This document shows positions 1-9,395 of a stretch of DNA of 64,000 nucleotides, piece by piece. The stretch's first letter is position 1; every line of letters begins with the position of its first letter. The notes beneath the pieces were generated by a model. The model was not told the DNA's origin and ran no database searches. It saw nothing but the letters and a program-made list of their open reading frames with translations. This DNA is from Enterococcus mundtii (lineage in GTDB: Bacteria > Bacillota > Bacilli > Lactobacillales > Enterococcaceae): contig NZ_CP025473.1 of NCBI RefSeq assembly GCF_003957375.1, positions 532,001 through 596,000 on the forward strand, written 5' to 3'. The translations under genes were made by a program, and so were the position numbers.

Positions 1-895
1 CCTTGATCACGATTTCAATCTCTTCTCGACGGGTATAGTCCTTATTGAGGATTTGACTATTTCCGATGCTTTTTGATTTAGGGGTGTAGACTTCACCAAG
101 AAAGCTTCGATCGATTCCCCAGGCATGGGCATAAAGTTGTGTACCAATTACCCCCATTGCACTTTTTAAACGATAGTAATCCGCATGTGCAAGCTCATAG
201 ATGCTATGGATGTTCATTTTATTTAAACGAATCGCTGTTTTTCGACCGATCCCCCAAAAATCTGTCAGCTGAGGAATCCGCCAAAGTTTTTCAGGGACGT
301 CTTCATAACGCCATTCGGCGATCATGTCTCGGGTATCCTTCGCTTCATTATCCAGAGCTAATTTTGCCAATAGTGGATTATCACCGATACCGATCGTGGC
401 ATAGATCCCTGTCTGATCATAAACGTCTTGACGAATCTTTTTTGCAAGTGTCCGCGCATCAGGAGCATCGAACAAATTCAAACTATTTGTGATATCCAAA
501 AAACTTTCGTCGACCGAATAGACATGATGATTACTCTCGTCTGCATAGGTTTTATAAATCGCATTGATTTCTTTGTTCTTCTCCATATAATAAGCCATTC
601 GTGGTGGGGCAATATATAAATCACTGGGATAAGGAAAGGGCAAATCACGCGCACGACTGATATTCGTGATCCCGTAGGCTTTTTTTGCAGCTGGACTAGA
701 GGCAAGGATCAGCCCGCTACCACGTTCTTCCCATGAATTTCCGGGGTACGACATAACAACTAGTTTGGTTGTTAAAGGGTCTAATCTAAGTGAGACACAT
801 TCAACAGAAGCATAAAATGACTTACAATCAATACATAAAATATCTCTAGAAGGTTCTTTATGATAGTCAAATACAGGATTTTGATTTTTAAACAT
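1..895 (-). CDS. Y-family DNA polymerase, UvrX/UmuC-like (3' part missing)
   Basis: Lesion-bypass (translesion) DNA polymerase of the UmuC/DinB superfamily. About 298 codons from the ATG at 895 are open to the window edge, so the C-terminal little-finger region is cut off. Visible motifs are the N-terminal palm DCKSFYASVE (about residues 22-31), the catalytic YSVDESFLDIT, and a helix-hairpin-helix-like FWGIGRKTA. The start is fixed by an AGAGGTGA ribosome-binding site just upstream. The gene sits behind a LexA/DinR box, as expected for an SOS-induced polymerase. Chromosomal, plasmid and phage versions (UvrX, UmuC-like) are hard to separate without the C-terminus. Confidence 0.9.
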   Translation of the reverse strand, partial: MFKNQNPVFDYHKEPSRDILCIDCKSFYASVECVSLRLDPLTTKLVVMSYPGNSWEERGSGLILASSPAAKKAYGITNISRARDLPFPYPSDLYIAPPRMAYYMEKNKEINAIYKTYADESNHHVYSVDESFLDITNSLNLFDAPDARTLAKKIRQDVYDQTGIYATIGIGDNPLLAKLALDNEAKDTRDMIAEWRYEDVPEKLWRIPQLTDFWGIGRKTAIRLNKMNIHSIYELAHADYYRLKSAMGVIGTQLYAHAWGIDRSFLGEVYTPKSKSIGNSQILNKDYTRREEIEIVIK

Positions 896-916
896 AACAG
901 TCACCTCTTCTACATG

Positions 917-946
917 ATTAGAACACATGTTCGTATTTTTTGTCAA
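917..946 (-). promoter_or_regulatory. SOS promoter with LexA (DinR) box for the Y-family polymerase
   Basis: Read on the minus strand, TTGACA (941-946) and TCTAAT (917-922) form a near-consensus sigma-A promoter with an 18-bp spacer. The spacer and edge of the -10 carry GAACACATGTTC (921-932), a perfect match to the Gram-positive LexA/DinR consensus GAACNNNNGTTC. LexA bound there would block RNA polymerase directly. Seen: the motifs. Inferred: damage induction of the gene. Confidence 0.85.
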
Positions 947-1030
947 CGAAAAAATCAATAGGAACTTTAAAAAAAACATCGCTCTTCTAAAGGATCATTA
1001 GCATAAAAAGAAAAAGATTTGAAAAAGTAG

Positions 1031-1059
1031 TTGACTTATTTCAGAAAGAAATCTATACT
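1031..1059 (+). promoter_or_regulatory. Promoter of the aromatic amino acid operon
   Basis: TTGACT (1031-1036) and TATACT (1054-1059) are separated by exactly 17 bp. This is the only strong sigma-A-like promoter seen upstream of the leader peptide and aroF. Transcription would start near 1066, leaving a leader of about 380 nt before aroF. Confidence 0.75.
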
Positions 1060-1094
1060 TAAACCAATCTTAAATCAGTTTGGAGCGATTTCTT

Positions 1095-1151
1095 ATGAAA
1101 ATCACATTGAATTCACAACTGAATACGTATTACTTTAGCTATTTTAGATAG
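1095..1151 (+). CDS. Aromatic-codon-rich leader peptide of the aro operon (18 aa)
   Basis: A short open frame, ATG at 1095 to TAG at 1149-1151, preceded by GGAG at 1082-1085 (9-nt spacing). The peptide is MKITLNSQLNTYYFSYFR; five of six consecutive codons near its end are Tyr or Phe (YYFSYF). It lies between a strong promoter and two tandem intrinsic terminators, directly upstream of the Phe/Tyr biosynthesis operon. That is the architecture of a ribosome-stalling attenuator in which scarcity of charged tRNA-Phe or tRNA-Tyr is sensed. No T-box specifier or AGGGTGG-type T-box core is seen in the leader. Function is inferred from composition and position. Confidence 0.75.
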   Translation: MKITLNSQLNTYYFSYFR

Positions 1152-1230
1152 GTTTGTATTCATGACATTCATGGGTGCAAACACAACGTTTGTATCTATG
1201 ATGGCTAAGGATGTTTGAGATGACTTGTCC

Positions 1231-1263
1231 GCCACATAGATGAAAATCTATAGTGGCTTTTTT
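1231..1263 (+). terminator. Attenuator terminator 1
   Basis: GCCAC-A-TAGAT (1231-1241) pairs with ATCTA-TA-GTGGC (1246-1257) around a GAAA loop with one bulged A. It is followed by six T residues (1258-1263). This is a well-formed intrinsic terminator before any structural gene. Confidence 0.8.
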
Positions 1264-1279
1264 GTTAGAATTGGTGAAG

Positions 1280-1314
1280 GCCCACTGTAGATTTGTCTAC
1301 GGCGGGCTTTTTTT
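1280..1314 (+). terminator. Attenuator terminator 2
   Basis: GCCC..C..GTAGA (1280-1291) pairs with TCTAC..GGGC (1296-1307) across a four-base loop, with one mismatch. Seven T residues follow (1308-1314). It is a second intrinsic terminator in tandem with the first, still 130 nt upstream of aroF. Confidence 0.8.
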
Positions 1315-1448
1315 ATACCTAACGAAAGGAGAACCACAGTAGTTCATTTTCCAACGAGTTATTTTAAGTAAACAACGAACGATTTCCCATTGTCGATCAA
1401 GTGTTCAAACAGAGATAAAAAAATAAAAATAAAAAAGGATGTTATCTT

Positions 1449-2468
1449 ATGATTTTGATTATTAAACCAGGAATTGAAGTAAACCAACTAGAACCAGTAC
1501 TTTCACGTATCAAGGAAGAGGGCTTGGATGTCCAGATCAACTACGGCAAAGATCGTCTTGTTTTAGGATTGATCGGTGATCCAAAAATTATCCAAGGTGT
1601 ACCATTTGAAAGATACGACACGGTGGAGCGTGCAGTAAAAATCTCTAATACGTACAAACTGACTTCTCGAGAATTTCATCCGCAAGATACAGTCGTTGAT
1701 GTGGATGGCCTGAAAATCGGTGATGGTAGTTTTGTGACGATGGCTGGTCCTTGTTCAGTAGAAGGCGAAGAACAAATCATGGAAACTGCTCGTATGGCAA
1801 AAGCTGGTGGAGCAACGGTCCTACGTGGAGGAGCCTACAAACCTAGAACATCACCATACGCTTTCCAAGGATTAGGAGAAGAAGGACTGAAAATGATGCG
1901 TAAAGCAGCGGATCATTACGGCTTAAAAGTCATTACCGAAGTCATGGATGAAGCCCATATCGATGTCGTTTGCGAATACACAGATATCATTCAGATCGGC
2001 GCCAGAAATATGCAAAACTTTCGTCTATTAGAAGCTGTTGGGAAAACAGGAAAACCAATTGGCTTGAAACGCGGGATTTCAGGAACGATCGAAGAATGGT
2101 TAAACGCGGCGGAATACATTGCGGTACAAAACAATCCAAACATCATCTTTATCGAACGTGGTATTCGTACTTACGAAACAGCGACACGCAATACCTTCGA
2201 TCTAAGTGCTGTACCGATCATTAAAAAATTAAGTCATTTCCCGATCATCGTTGATCCAAGTCATGGTACAGGGGTTTGGGATCTCGTATCACCAATGGCA
2301 AGAGCCGGTGTTGCTAGTGGCGCAGATGGGATGATCGTAGAGATCCACCCTGATCCAATCCACGCATGGTCAGATGGACAGCAATCATTGAATGAAAAGA
2401 ACTACCTACGAATGATGGAAGAAGTCGAGATTTTAGTTGAAGCAATGAATAAAATCAAAGCCTTATAG
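1449..2468 (+). CDS. aroF: 3-deoxy-7-phosphoheptulonate (DAHP) synthase, type I-beta
   Basis: Condenses phosphoenolpyruvate and erythrose-4-phosphate to DAHP, the first step of the shikimate pathway. The 339-aa protein has an N-terminal ferredoxin/ACT-like regulatory domain (about 1-70) followed by the TIM-barrel catalytic domain. Family motifs are [24 protein letters not shown] and DPSHGTG. The N-terminal domain is typical of I-beta enzymes inhibited by Phe/Tyr. It is the first gene of a seven-gene operon, 15 nt ahead of aroB. The ribosome-binding site is only modest (AAAAAGGA). aroD and aroE are not in this window. Confidence 0.95.
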   Translation: MILIIKPGIEVNQLEPVLSRIKEEGLDVQINYGKDRLVLGLIGDPKIIQGVPFERYDTVERAVKISNTYKLTSREFHPQDTVVDVDGLKIGDGSFVTMAGPCSVEGEEQIMETARMAKAGGATVLRGGAYKPRTSPYAFQGLGEEGLKMMRKAADHYGLKVITEVMDEAHIDVVCEYTDIIQIGARNMQNFRLLEAVGKTGKPIGLKRGISGTIEEWLNAAEYIAVQNNPNIIFIERGIRTYETATRNTFDLSAVPIIKKLSHFPIIVDPSHGTGVWDLVSPMARAGVASGADGMIVEIHPDPIHAWSDGQQSLNEKNYLRMMEEVEILVEAMNKIKAL

Positions 2469-2482
2469 AAAAGAGGAGCGTC

Positions 2483-3547
2483 ATGTTAGAAGTTGTCTTA
2501 CCAGAAAAAAGCTATGAGATCATCATTGAACGAAATGCTCTCGATCATGTGTCTGAGTGGATTGAAGGAATCTGGAAAAATAAAAAAATCGCGATTATCA
2601 GTGATACGAATGTTTTTCCGATATACGGCGAAAAAATTTGTCAACAGTTGCGGGCAAGCTACGAAGTCGTCCATTATGTTGTTCCAGCTGGGGAGAGTAG
2701 CAAATCACTCGACATGGCAGCTAACCTCTATGCGTTTTTAGCAGAAGAACAATTTACGCGTAGTGATGCGGTGATCGCACTTGGAGGGGGAGTGATTGGC
2801 GATTTAGCCAGCTTCGTTGCTTCCACCTATATGCGAGGGATTTCATTTGTCCAGATTCCGACTTCCCTACTGGCACAGGTCGATTCAAGCATTGGCGGAA
2901 AGACAGCAATCAATGCACCCATGGCGAAAAATATGATTGGGACATTTGCACAACCAGACGGGGTATTGATCGATCCAGAGACGTTAATGACGTTATCAGA
3001 GCGTAGAATCCAAGAAGGGATCGCTGAGATCATCAAGTGTGGGGCAATCAGTGATGAAACGCTATGGCAAGATTTGGCAAGCTTAACAGGAGTTGCTGAC
3101 TTACTGGCTAATAGTGAAAAAATCATTGAAAAGGCGTTGCGTGTGAAGAAACAAGTTGTTGAAGAAGATCAATTCGATAACGGGAATCGTTTGTTACTGA
3201 ACTTTGGCCATACGATCGGACATGCCATCGAAAATACTGCTGGTTACGGTCAGATCAGTCATGGCGAGGCCGTAGCGATCGGTATGGTGCAAATCACCAA
3301 ACAAGCCGAAAAGCTGGGACAATCACCAGTGGGTATCACTGCGCAATTGATCCAAATGATCGAAAAGTATCAGTTACCGATCAAGTACCAACCGTGGGAG
3401 GAGCAATCCCTTTATGATGCGATCACCCATGATAAAAAGGCACGTGGAAAGACATTGAAAATCATTTTATTAGATACGATCGGACAAGCAAGAATCCAAG
3501 AAATCCCGCTTGAATCCGTGAAAGATTATTTAGAGGAGGGCAACTAA
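2483..3547 (+). CDS. aroB: 3-dehydroquinate synthase
   Basis: Converts DAHP to 3-dehydroquinate using NAD+ and a divalent metal. The 354-aa length is normal. Motifs are the nucleotide-binding GGGVIGDLASF, PTSLLAQVDSSIGGK, and the metal-binding NFGHTIGHAIE. It follows aroF by 15 nt with an AGAGGAG ribosome-binding site and abuts aroC with no gap, so co-translation or coupling is likely. Confidence 0.96.
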   Translation: MLEVVLPEKSYEIIIERNALDHVSEWIEGIWKNKKIAIISDTNVFPIYGEKICQQLRASYEVVHYVVPAGESSKSLDMAANLYAFLAEEQFTRSDAVIALGGGVIGDLASFVASTYMRGISFVQIPTSLLAQVDSSIGGKTAINAPMAKNMIGTFAQPDGVLIDPETLMTLSERRIQEGIAEIIKCGAISDETLWQDLASLTGVADLLANSEKIIEKALRVKKQVVEEDQFDNGNRLLLNFGHTIGHAIENTAGYGQISHGEAVAIGMVQITKQAEKLGQSPVGITAQLIQMIEKYQLPIKYQPWEEQSLYDAITHDKKARGKTLKIILLDTIGQARIQEIPLESVKDYLEEGN

Positions 3548-4714
3548 ATGCGTTTTTTAACAGCAGGAGAATCTCATGGTCCACAGTTAACTGCCATTAT
3601 TGAAGGTATCCCAGCAGGTTTAGAAGTTTCACTTGAAAAAATCAATGAAGATCTTGCGAGGCGACAAGGGGGGTACGGTCGTGGTGGCAGAATGAAGATT
3701 GAGAAAGATCGTGTCCAAATCACCTCAGGTATTCGACATGGTAAAACGCTTGGTTCGCCAATCACAATGATCGTGGAGAATAAAGACTGGAAGAATTGGC
3801 AGACGGTGATGTCAGTCGAGCCAATCGAAGAAAAACATGTCACACGTCGTCGAGTAGCAAAACCTCGTCCAGGACATGCGGATCTAGTTGGTGGAATGAA
3901 ATACCAACATCAAGATCTTAGGAATGTGTTAGAACGGTCTTCAGCTAGAGAAACGACCATGCGTGTGGCAATCGGCTCTTTAGCAAAACAGATCCTAGCA
4001 GCACTAGATATTGAAATTGCCAGTCATGTAGCAGTTCTTGGAGGGGTCAAAGCAACGATTCCTGAAGTGCTACCTGTGGCGGTGATCAAGGAAAAAACAA
4101 TGATCTCCGAAGTCAACATGGTCGATTTTGAGATTGAAGAACAAGTCAAAACATTGATCGATGAGACAAAAAAAGCAGGTGATACCTTAGGTGGTGTCGT
4201 CGAAGTCCGGGTTGAAAATGTACCGGCTGGTTTGGGTAGTTATGTCCAATGGGATAAAAAATTAGATGGAAAATTAGCACAAGCCATGCTGAGTATCAAT
4301 GCCTTCAAAGGGGTAGAATTTGGGATCGGTTTTGATGCAGCGACTTTACCAGGTTCTAAAGTGATGGATGAAATCACCTGGGATCAAGAACAAGGCTACC
4401 GTCGGACAACCAATCATTTAGGTGGATTTGAAGGTGGGATGACAAATGGGGAACAAATCATCGTTCGTGGTGTGATGAAACCGATCCCTACACTTTACAA
4501 GCCGTTGATGAGTGTGGATATCGACACAAAAGAAGCCTATAAAGCAAGTGTCGAACGTTCAGACAGTACCGCTGTACCAGCAGCTTCTGTGGTAGCTGAA
4601 CACGTCATTGCAACAGCACTTGCCGTGGAGATCCTTGAACATTTCCCAGCCGATAACATGAGTGAGCTGAAAAAATCTGTTGCCAGTCATCGGCAGATGA
4701 TCCAAGACTTTTAG
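3548..4714 (+). CDS. aroC: Chorismate synthase
   Basis: Makes chorismate from EPSP using reduced FMN; last step of the common pathway. The 388-aa protein carries the signatures [18 protein letters not shown] near the N-terminus, [15 protein letters not shown] in the middle and [13 protein letters not shown] near the C-terminus. The ATG immediately follows the aroB stop codon, with the ribosome-binding site (GAGGAGG) inside the end of aroB. Confidence 0.97.
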   Translation: MRFLTAGESHGPQLTAIIEGIPAGLEVSLEKINEDLARRQGGYGRGGRMKIEKDRVQITSGIRHGKTLGSPITMIVENKDWKNWQTVMSVEPIEEKHVTRRRVAKPRPGHADLVGGMKYQHQDLRNVLERSSARETTMRVAIGSLAKQILAALDIEIASHVAVLGGVKATIPEVLPVAVIKEKTMISEVNMVDFEIEEQVKTLIDETKKAGDTLGGVVEVRVENVPAGLGSYVQWDKKLDGKLAQAMLSINAFKGVEFGIGFDAATLPGSKVMDEITWDQEQGYRRTTNHLGGFEGGMTNGEQIIVRGVMKPIPTLYKPLMSVDIDTKEAYKASVERSDSTAVPAASVVAEHVIATALAVEILEHFPADNMSELKKSVASHRQMIQDF

Positions 4715-4727
4715 TGAGGAGATGGAT

Positions 4728-5807
4728 ATGAAGAAAAAGGTATTTGTCTTAGGTTTAGGTCTGATTGGCGCTTCGCTTTGCCGAGCCATCAAAGGATCGA
4801 ATGTGACTCTTTATGGATGGGATCATTCAGCAGAAACAAGAAAAATTGCAGAAGAAGTCCAATTAGTGGATCATCTGGTGTCTGGGATCGAAGAAGCGAG
4901 TCAAATGGACGTCATTTTATTAGCGGTTCCTGTACAAGTTAGTTTGGACTATTTGCAACAATTAGCGACACTTCCGCTAAAGGAAACTGTATTGGTCAGT
5001 GATACTGGCAGTACGAAAGCAGCAATCATGACAGCGGCTAAGGAATTACCTTTTACTTTTATTGGTGGACACCCAATGGCAGGCTCGCATAAATCTGGAG
5101 TCAAAGCCGGCAATCCCAATTTGTTCGAGGAAGCTTATTATATATTGACCAATGATCATGAGAGTGATCGTGTAGCTGAACTGATGGAACTATTAGAACC
5201 GACTCGAGCAAAATTTGTGTTGATGGAAGCCAAAAATCATGACGAGATCGTTGGCGTATTAAGTCATTTGCCTCATATCGTGGCTGCTGGTTTAGTGCAA
5301 ATCAGTGATGAACTCAATCAGAAACATCCAAGAGCATCCCAACTTGCAGCCGGAGGGTTTCGAGATATTACTCGTATTGCTTCATCTGATCCTAAAATGT
5401 GGACAGATATTTTATTGACAAATCAAGAAATCATGTTGTCCTTGTTAACAGAATGGCAATCCTCCATGGAATCATTGAAAACACAACTTGCGAAAAATGA
5501 TGAAGATGCCATTTATCGATTTTTTGCACAAGCTAAGCAGACAAGGGATCAGTTGCCGAAAAAACGACAAGGAACGATTCCAGCGTTTTATGATCTATAC
5601 GTTGATATTCCGGATATTTCCGGTGCAGTTGCTAAGGTAACAACGGCTTTGAGCCAAGCAGACATTTCAATCATCAATTTAAAAATACAAGAAACTAGAG
5701 AAGATATTTTCGGAGTCCTTGAACTGTCCTTCAAAAATCAAACCGATTTAGAAAAAGGACAAGCATTGATTCAAGCGGAAAATTTTCACTGTTGGATCAG
5801 GAGTTGA
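4728..5807 (+). CDS. tyrA: Prephenate dehydrogenase with ACT domain
   Basis: Oxidative decarboxylation of prephenate to 4-hydroxyphenylpyruvate for tyrosine. A Rossmann NAD-binding motif lies at the N-terminus ([10 protein letters not shown]), followed by [12 protein letters not shown] typical of TyrA. A C-terminal ACT domain (from about residue 290) probably binds tyrosine. An ATG at 4722 abuts the GAGGAG ribosome-binding site and is too close; the ATG at 4728 has a proper 6-nt spacing, so I use it (359 aa). It lies between aroC and aroA in the operon. Confidence 0.95.
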   Translation: MKKKVFVLGLGLIGASLCRAIKGSNVTLYGWDHSAETRKIAEEVQLVDHLVSGIEEASQMDVILLAVPVQVSLDYLQQLATLPLKETVLVSDTGSTKAAIMTAAKELPFTFIGGHPMAGSHKSGVKAGNPNLFEEAYYILTNDHESDRVAELMELLEPTRAKFVLMEAKNHDEIVGVLSHLPHIVAAGLVQISDELNQKHPRASQLAAGGFRDITRIASSDPKMWTDILLTNQEIMLSLLTEWQSSMESLKTQLAKNDEDAIYRFFAQAKQTRDQLPKKRQGTIPAFYDLYVDIPDISGAVAKVTTALSQADISIINLKIQETREDIFGVLELSFKNQTDLEKGQALIQAENFHCWIRS

Positions 5808-5811
5808 GACA

Positions 5812-7095
5812 ATGAAATTACTTAACGCGACACATGGAATCAAAGGTGAGCTAACGGTTCCAGCAGATAAGTCGATTTCTCATCGCAGCATCATGTTTGG
5901 TGCAATCAGTCACGGAAAAACGACGATAACGAACTTTTTAAAAGCAGAAGATTGCTTGAGTACGATGTCCATATTTAGACAATTAGGTGTGAGAATAGAA
6001 GAGGAAGAGGAGGAAATCCATGTCTATGGTCATGGCATAGAGGGATTACAAACACCAACAGAACGTTTAGATGCAGGTAATTCTGGTACCACGATCCGTT
6101 TACTTTTAGGGATTTTAGCTGGAAGTAAGATTTCGGCAGAAGTGTCTGGAGATGACTCATTGAATCGTCGCCCGATGGGGAGAGTGATGAATCCTTTACG
6201 TGAAATGGGAGCGGATCTTAAAGAGATCGAACATCCAGATCTACCACCTTTACGAGTGACTGGTGGGCCTTTGAAACCAATCGAATATGAGATGCCAATT
6301 GCCAGTGCGCAAGTCAAATCAGCAATTTTATTCGCAGCACTGCAAGCAGATGGTGAGACAACGATCATCGAAAAAGAACGATCACGGAATCATACAGAAG
6401 AAATGATCAAACAATTTGGCGGAGAGATCAGAGTAGAAGATAAAGTGATCACACTTGCTGGCGGGCAACGGTTAGTTGGACAAAACGTGGCGGTACCTGG
6501 GGATATTTCGTCAGCAGCCTTTTATCTAGTCGCAGCAAGTATTTTGCCAAATAGTGAAGTGCTATTGAAACAAGTGGGGATCAACCCGACACGAACAGGG
6601 ATTTTAGATGTGTTGAATGAAATGGGGGCTTCGATCCAAGAAATGCAGATCGATCAACAAAATCAAGCAGCTGACTTAATGGTGCGTTCTGCCAACTTGC
6701 AGGCGTGTACGATCGAAGGAGAAATCATTCCTCGCTTGATCGATGAATTACCGATTTTGGCATTAGCTGCAACACAAGCACAAGGCACGACGATCATTCG
6801 GGACGCGCAAGAATTGAAAGTGAAAGAAACCAACCGAATCGATGCGACAGCGGAAGAATTGTTAAAAATGGGCGCAAACATCGAAACAACAGATGATGGG
6901 TTGATCATTCATGGTCCGACACCTTTACATGGGGCAACTGTTGACAGTCATGGGGATCATCGCATTGGCATGATGTTACAGATTGCCGCGTTATTGACCG
7001 CTGAACCAGTTGAATTGAACCATCCAGAAGCAGTAAATATTTCTTATCCTGACTTCTTCACTGATCTAGCTGGTCTGATCAAGGAGAAAAACTAA
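5812..7095 (+). CDS. aroA: 3-phosphoshikimate 1-carboxyvinyltransferase (EPSP synthase)
   Basis: Transfers the enolpyruvyl group of PEP to shikimate-3-phosphate. At 427 aa it is of standard length. The substrate-binding [14 protein letters not shown], the PEP-loop [13 protein letters not shown] and the C-terminal [11 protein letters not shown] are all present. It starts four bases after tyrA, and its stop overlaps the aroK start (TAATG), a translational-coupling junction. Confidence 0.97.
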   Translation: MKLLNATHGIKGELTVPADKSISHRSIMFGAISHGKTTITNFLKAEDCLSTMSIFRQLGVRIEEEEEEIHVYGHGIEGLQTPTERLDAGNSGTTIRLLLGILAGSKISAEVSGDDSLNRRPMGRVMNPLREMGADLKEIEHPDLPPLRVTGGPLKPIEYEMPIASAQVKSAILFAALQADGETTIIEKERSRNHTEEMIKQFGGEIRVEDKVITLAGGQRLVGQNVAVPGDISSAAFYLVAASILPNSEVLLKQVGINPTRTGILDVLNEMGASIQEMQIDQQNQAADLMVRSANLQACTIEGEIIPRLIDELPILALAATQAQGTTIIRDAQELKVKETNRIDATAEELLKMGANIETTDDGLIIHGPTPLHGATVDSHGDHRIGMMLQIAALLTAEPVELNHPEAVNISYPDFFTDLAGLIKEKN

Positions 7096-7601
7096 TGGCT
7101 GCAATTGTGCTGATTGGTTTTATGGGCGCCGGTAAAACAACAATCAGTCGCAAGCTTGCTATGCAGTTAAAGAAACCATTGATCGATATGGATACAAAAC
7201 TAGTCGAGGAGTTTGGCTGTTCAATCAGTCAGTATTTTGAATTACATGGCGAAGCTGCCTTTCGACAGGAAGAAACGAAGCTATTGAAAACCTCGTTGCA
7301 AGAAGAAGGGATCATTGCGACAGGTGGGGGAGTTATCCTACAAGAAGAAAATCAACGACTGCTGACAGATCATCTGGTGGTTTACTTAAAAGCTGATCCT
7401 AATCTTCTGATTAAACGTATCCGGCAAGATCACAAACAAGCCCGTCCGTTGGCACTCGATAAAGATGATACAGAGTTAAAAGAATTATTTTTTTCGCGGA
7501 AAAAACACTATGAAAGATTAGCAGATCTTACGATAGAAACAACTGGTAAATCACCAGCAGAAGTTGTCTCAGAAATCATAAAGCAGGTGATGAATCGATG
7601 A
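7095..7601 (+). CDS. aroK: Shikimate kinase
   Basis: Phosphorylates shikimate with ATP. The 168-aa protein has the Walker A motif GFMGAGKTT, the shikimate-binding DMDTKLVEEFG and GGGVIL loops, and the lid region around RPLALD. It overlaps the aroA stop by one base and the pheA start by four (ATGA), so it is tightly embedded in the operon. Its place fits the gene order aroA-aroK-pheA. Confidence 0.95.
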   Translation: MAAIVLIGFMGAGKTTISRKLAMQLKKPLIDMDTKLVEEFGCSISQYFELHGEAAFRQEETKLLKTSLQEEGIIATGGGVILQEENQRLLTDHLVVYLKADPNLLIKRIRQDHKQARPLALDKDDTELKELFFSRKKHYERLADLTIETTGKSPAEVVSEIIKQVMNR

Positions 7602-8464
7602 AAATTGGTTATCTAGGCCCAAAAGGTTCCTTCACATATAGTGCAGTAAAGAATTATTTCAAAGAAGGCGATTGGTCTCCGTATCAAGCTTTAACACATT
7701 TGATTGATGCCCAGATCAACGATGCGATCGATTATGCGATGGTACCGATCGAAAATTCCATCGAAGGTTCTGTATTGCCCACATTAGACCATGTCTATGA
7801 AACCTTACCGATGATCCAAGGAGAAATCGTTTTACCAATCAAGCAACAATTGATGGTGCATCCTGAGCATCAACAGACGTGGCAAGAGGTAACAAAAATC
7901 TGTAGTCATCCGCAAGCGTTGGCACAATCGCAAGTATTTTTGAAACAACAGTTTCCTGATGTGGAAATCGAGCAAATGGGTTCGACTGCCCAAGGTGCCC
8001 AACAAGTTGCTGAGCATCCTGAACAAAAAATGGCGGCAATCGGACCTAAAGAAGCTGCGGAACAGTTTGGTTTGACCATCGTTCAGCAAGATATCCAATC
8101 GATCCGCAACAATGAAACCCGTTTTTGGCTACTAGGTTCCTCACCGATGTCATCTCAGTTACCAGTCAGTACTTACAAAGCAACGCTATTTGTAGACTTG
8201 CCAGAAAATCGCCCAGGTGCGTTATATCAAGTACTTGCGGTATTTGCAGAACAAAAACTTAATTTGACCAAAATTGAGTCTAGACCGCAAAAAACCTCGT
8301 TAGGTGAATACTTTTTTGTGATCGAAGTAGAGATTGAACAAGCAGATACAAAATTGAAGGAAGCAATCAAGCTACTGGAACAGCGAGCATTTCCGGTCCA
8401 ATTGATTGGAGAATATCCAGTGTACCGTAGCCGTGAGGATAAAAAAGCGACATGCAGAAAGTAA
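7598..8464 (+). CDS. pheA: Prephenate dehydratase
   Basis: Converts prephenate to phenylpyruvate for phenylalanine. The 288-aa monofunctional type has the periplasmic-binding-like catalytic domain with NNETRFWLLG, in which the Thr of TRF is the catalytic residue. A C-terminal ACT domain begins near ENRPGALYQVL and binds Phe. There is no chorismate mutase domain, so mutase must be supplied elsewhere. It is the last gene of the operon, followed by a terminator. Confidence 0.96.
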   Translation: MKIGYLGPKGSFTYSAVKNYFKEGDWSPYQALTHLIDAQINDAIDYAMVPIENSIEGSVLPTLDHVYETLPMIQGEIVLPIKQQLMVHPEHQQTWQEVTKICSHPQALAQSQVFLKQQFPDVEIEQMGSTAQGAQQVAEHPEQKMAAIGPKEAAEQFGLTIVQQDIQSIRNNETRFWLLGSSPMSSQLPVSTYKATLFVDLPENRPGALYQVLAVFAEQKLNLTKIESRPQKTSLGEYFFVIEVEIEQADTKLKEAIKLLEQRAFPVQLIGEYPVYRSREDKKATCRK

Positions 8465-8465
8465 A

Positions 8466-8507
8466 TCAAAGCAGCTGAACCTAGATAGCTGCCTTGGTTT
8501 ATTTTTT
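8466..8507 (+). terminator. Terminator of the aro operon
   Basis: GCAGCT (8471-8476) pairs with AGCTGC (8487-8492), with extra flanking pairing (AATCAAA/TTGGTTT). TTTTTT follows at 8502. It begins at the pheA stop codon. Confidence 0.75.
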
Positions 8508-8602
8508 ATTGAATAATTTTTCTATATTTGCTTTTACACGTATAGCACGTATTTTTCTTTTCTTCACGTGTTAGTGTAGCCATGTCAGGAGGTATTGTAA
8601 CA

Positions 8603-8776
8603 ATGCCAATGGCACAACAGGGAATGGTCAAACTCTTGATTTCCATAGGTGGGTTAAAAGTTAAAGGTGGAAAAGGTTCTCATATAAAAGTGAAACTACT
8701 AGGAGTAAATCGACTAATCATTGTTCCTTCCAAGCTACCTAAAGGGACAGAACATGCGACACTGAGGCAGGGTTAA
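8603..8776 (+). CDS. hicA: HicA-family toxin
   Basis: HicA toxins are small double-stranded-RNA-binding-fold ribonucleases that cut mRNA. This 57-aa protein has the family core GGKGSHIK with the catalytic His, then VPSKLPKGTEHATLRQ at the C-terminus, where the family usually has ELxxGTxxxILKQ. An upstream in-frame ATG exists at 8582, but AGGAGGT at 8587-8593 is correctly spaced only for the ATG at 8603. It is followed 39 nt later by hicB, the usual toxin-first order. The segment upstream holds ACACGT/ACGTGT half-sites (8535-8570) that could be the operator. Confidence 0.85.
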   Translation: MPMAQQGMVKLLISIGGLKVKGGKGSHIKVKLLGVNRLIIVPSKLPKGTEHATLRQG

Positions 8777-8815
8777 AATAGCTCTGTTCCTCCTTCTTGA
8801 GAGAGAAAGAAAATC

Positions 8816-9271
8816 ATGCTTGTTTCATATCCGGTATTATTCTATTTAGAAACAAGTGAAGACTATGCCTCGGGATTTTCTGTTTTCTTTCCAGATTTTC
8901 CGGAGATGTCTGGTACAAGCGGATCTGATATTCCTGAAGCGCTCGAAAATGCCTCTGATTACTTAGATATTTTTTTGGCGGCTGAGATAGCAGAAGACCG
9001 AACATTACCTAATCCATCTCTTATCAGTTCATTGTCACTTCTAGAAAATAATCCTATTAAAAGTGGTTCCGAGTTCACATTAGAATATGATGCTGAAAAA
9101 TCATTTATTTCAATGGTCTCTGTAGATCTAACAGAATATTTAGGCTCAGAGGAACCTATAAAAAAGACGGTAATGATCCCAAAATGGGCAGATAAGTTAG
9201 GTGAAGAAATGCATCTAAGTTTTTCAAAGACATTGACCGAAGCCATTGTTCGTGAAAAACTAGGTGCTTAA
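8816..9271 (+). CDS. hicB: HicB-family antitoxin
   Basis: Cognate antitoxin of HicA, neutralising it and usually repressing the operon. The 151-aa protein begins with the partial RNase H-like HicB fold: a short strand MLVSYPVLFYLE, then FSVFFPDFPEMSGTSGSDIPEALENASDYL, written here as separate family landmarks FPDFP and ALENA. A C-terminal region beginning near 120 would hold the DNA-binding helix motif. The ribosome-binding site is weak (GAGAGAAAG). A terminator follows the stop closely. Confidence 0.85.
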   Translation: MLVSYPVLFYLETSEDYASGFSVFFPDFPEMSGTSGSDIPEALENASDYLDIFLAAEIAEDRTLPNPSLISSLSLLENNPIKSGSEFTLEYDAEKSFISMVSVDLTEYLGSEEPIKKTVMIPKWADKLGEEMHLSFSKTLTEAIVREKLGA

Positions 9272-9273
9272 TT

Positions 9274-9304
9274 TTAAAAGAGAAAATATCATTTTTCTTT
9301 TAAA
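9274..9304 (+). terminator. Probable terminator after hicB
   Basis: TTAAAAGAGAAAA pairs with TTTTTCTTTTAA around a short loop. The stem is AT-rich, so strength is uncertain. It lies directly after the hicB stop. Confidence 0.5.
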
Positions 9305-9395
9305 TAAAATAAGTTATAAATCATAAACAGATGATTTGCACACTTTCCTGAAATCCTTTAGGCTAGAATCAAGCGATAAGAAAGGAAGAGGAAAA

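Larger units (their letters stand above)
1152..1314 (+). promoter_or_regulatory. Attenuator with relay of alternative RNA pairings
   Basis: Complementary segments are seen directly. Segment 1194-1205 pairs with 1231-1241 (11 bp, one bulged A), which is the 5' arm of terminator 1. Segment 1244-1256, the 3' arm of terminator 1, pairs with 1282-1294 (13 bp including one G-U), which is the 5' arm of terminator 2. Forming the first pairing therefore frees a strand that can disarm the second terminator. Upstream, 1145-1150 (overlapping the leader stop codon) can pair with 1193-1198, and 1152-1163 can pair with 1171-1182. These could link ribosome position to the switch. The regulatory logic is inferred. 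Confidence 0.7.

Noticed and set aside
139-705. Several open frames opposite the Y-family polymerase
   Set aside because: They overlap a clearly coding minus-strand gene, lack ribosome-binding sites and have no recognisable protein features.
1066-1448. T-box riboswitch in the aro leader
   Set aside because: No T-box core (AGGGTGG...), specifier stem or similar conserved element could be found; the leader peptide and alternative pairings explain the structure better.
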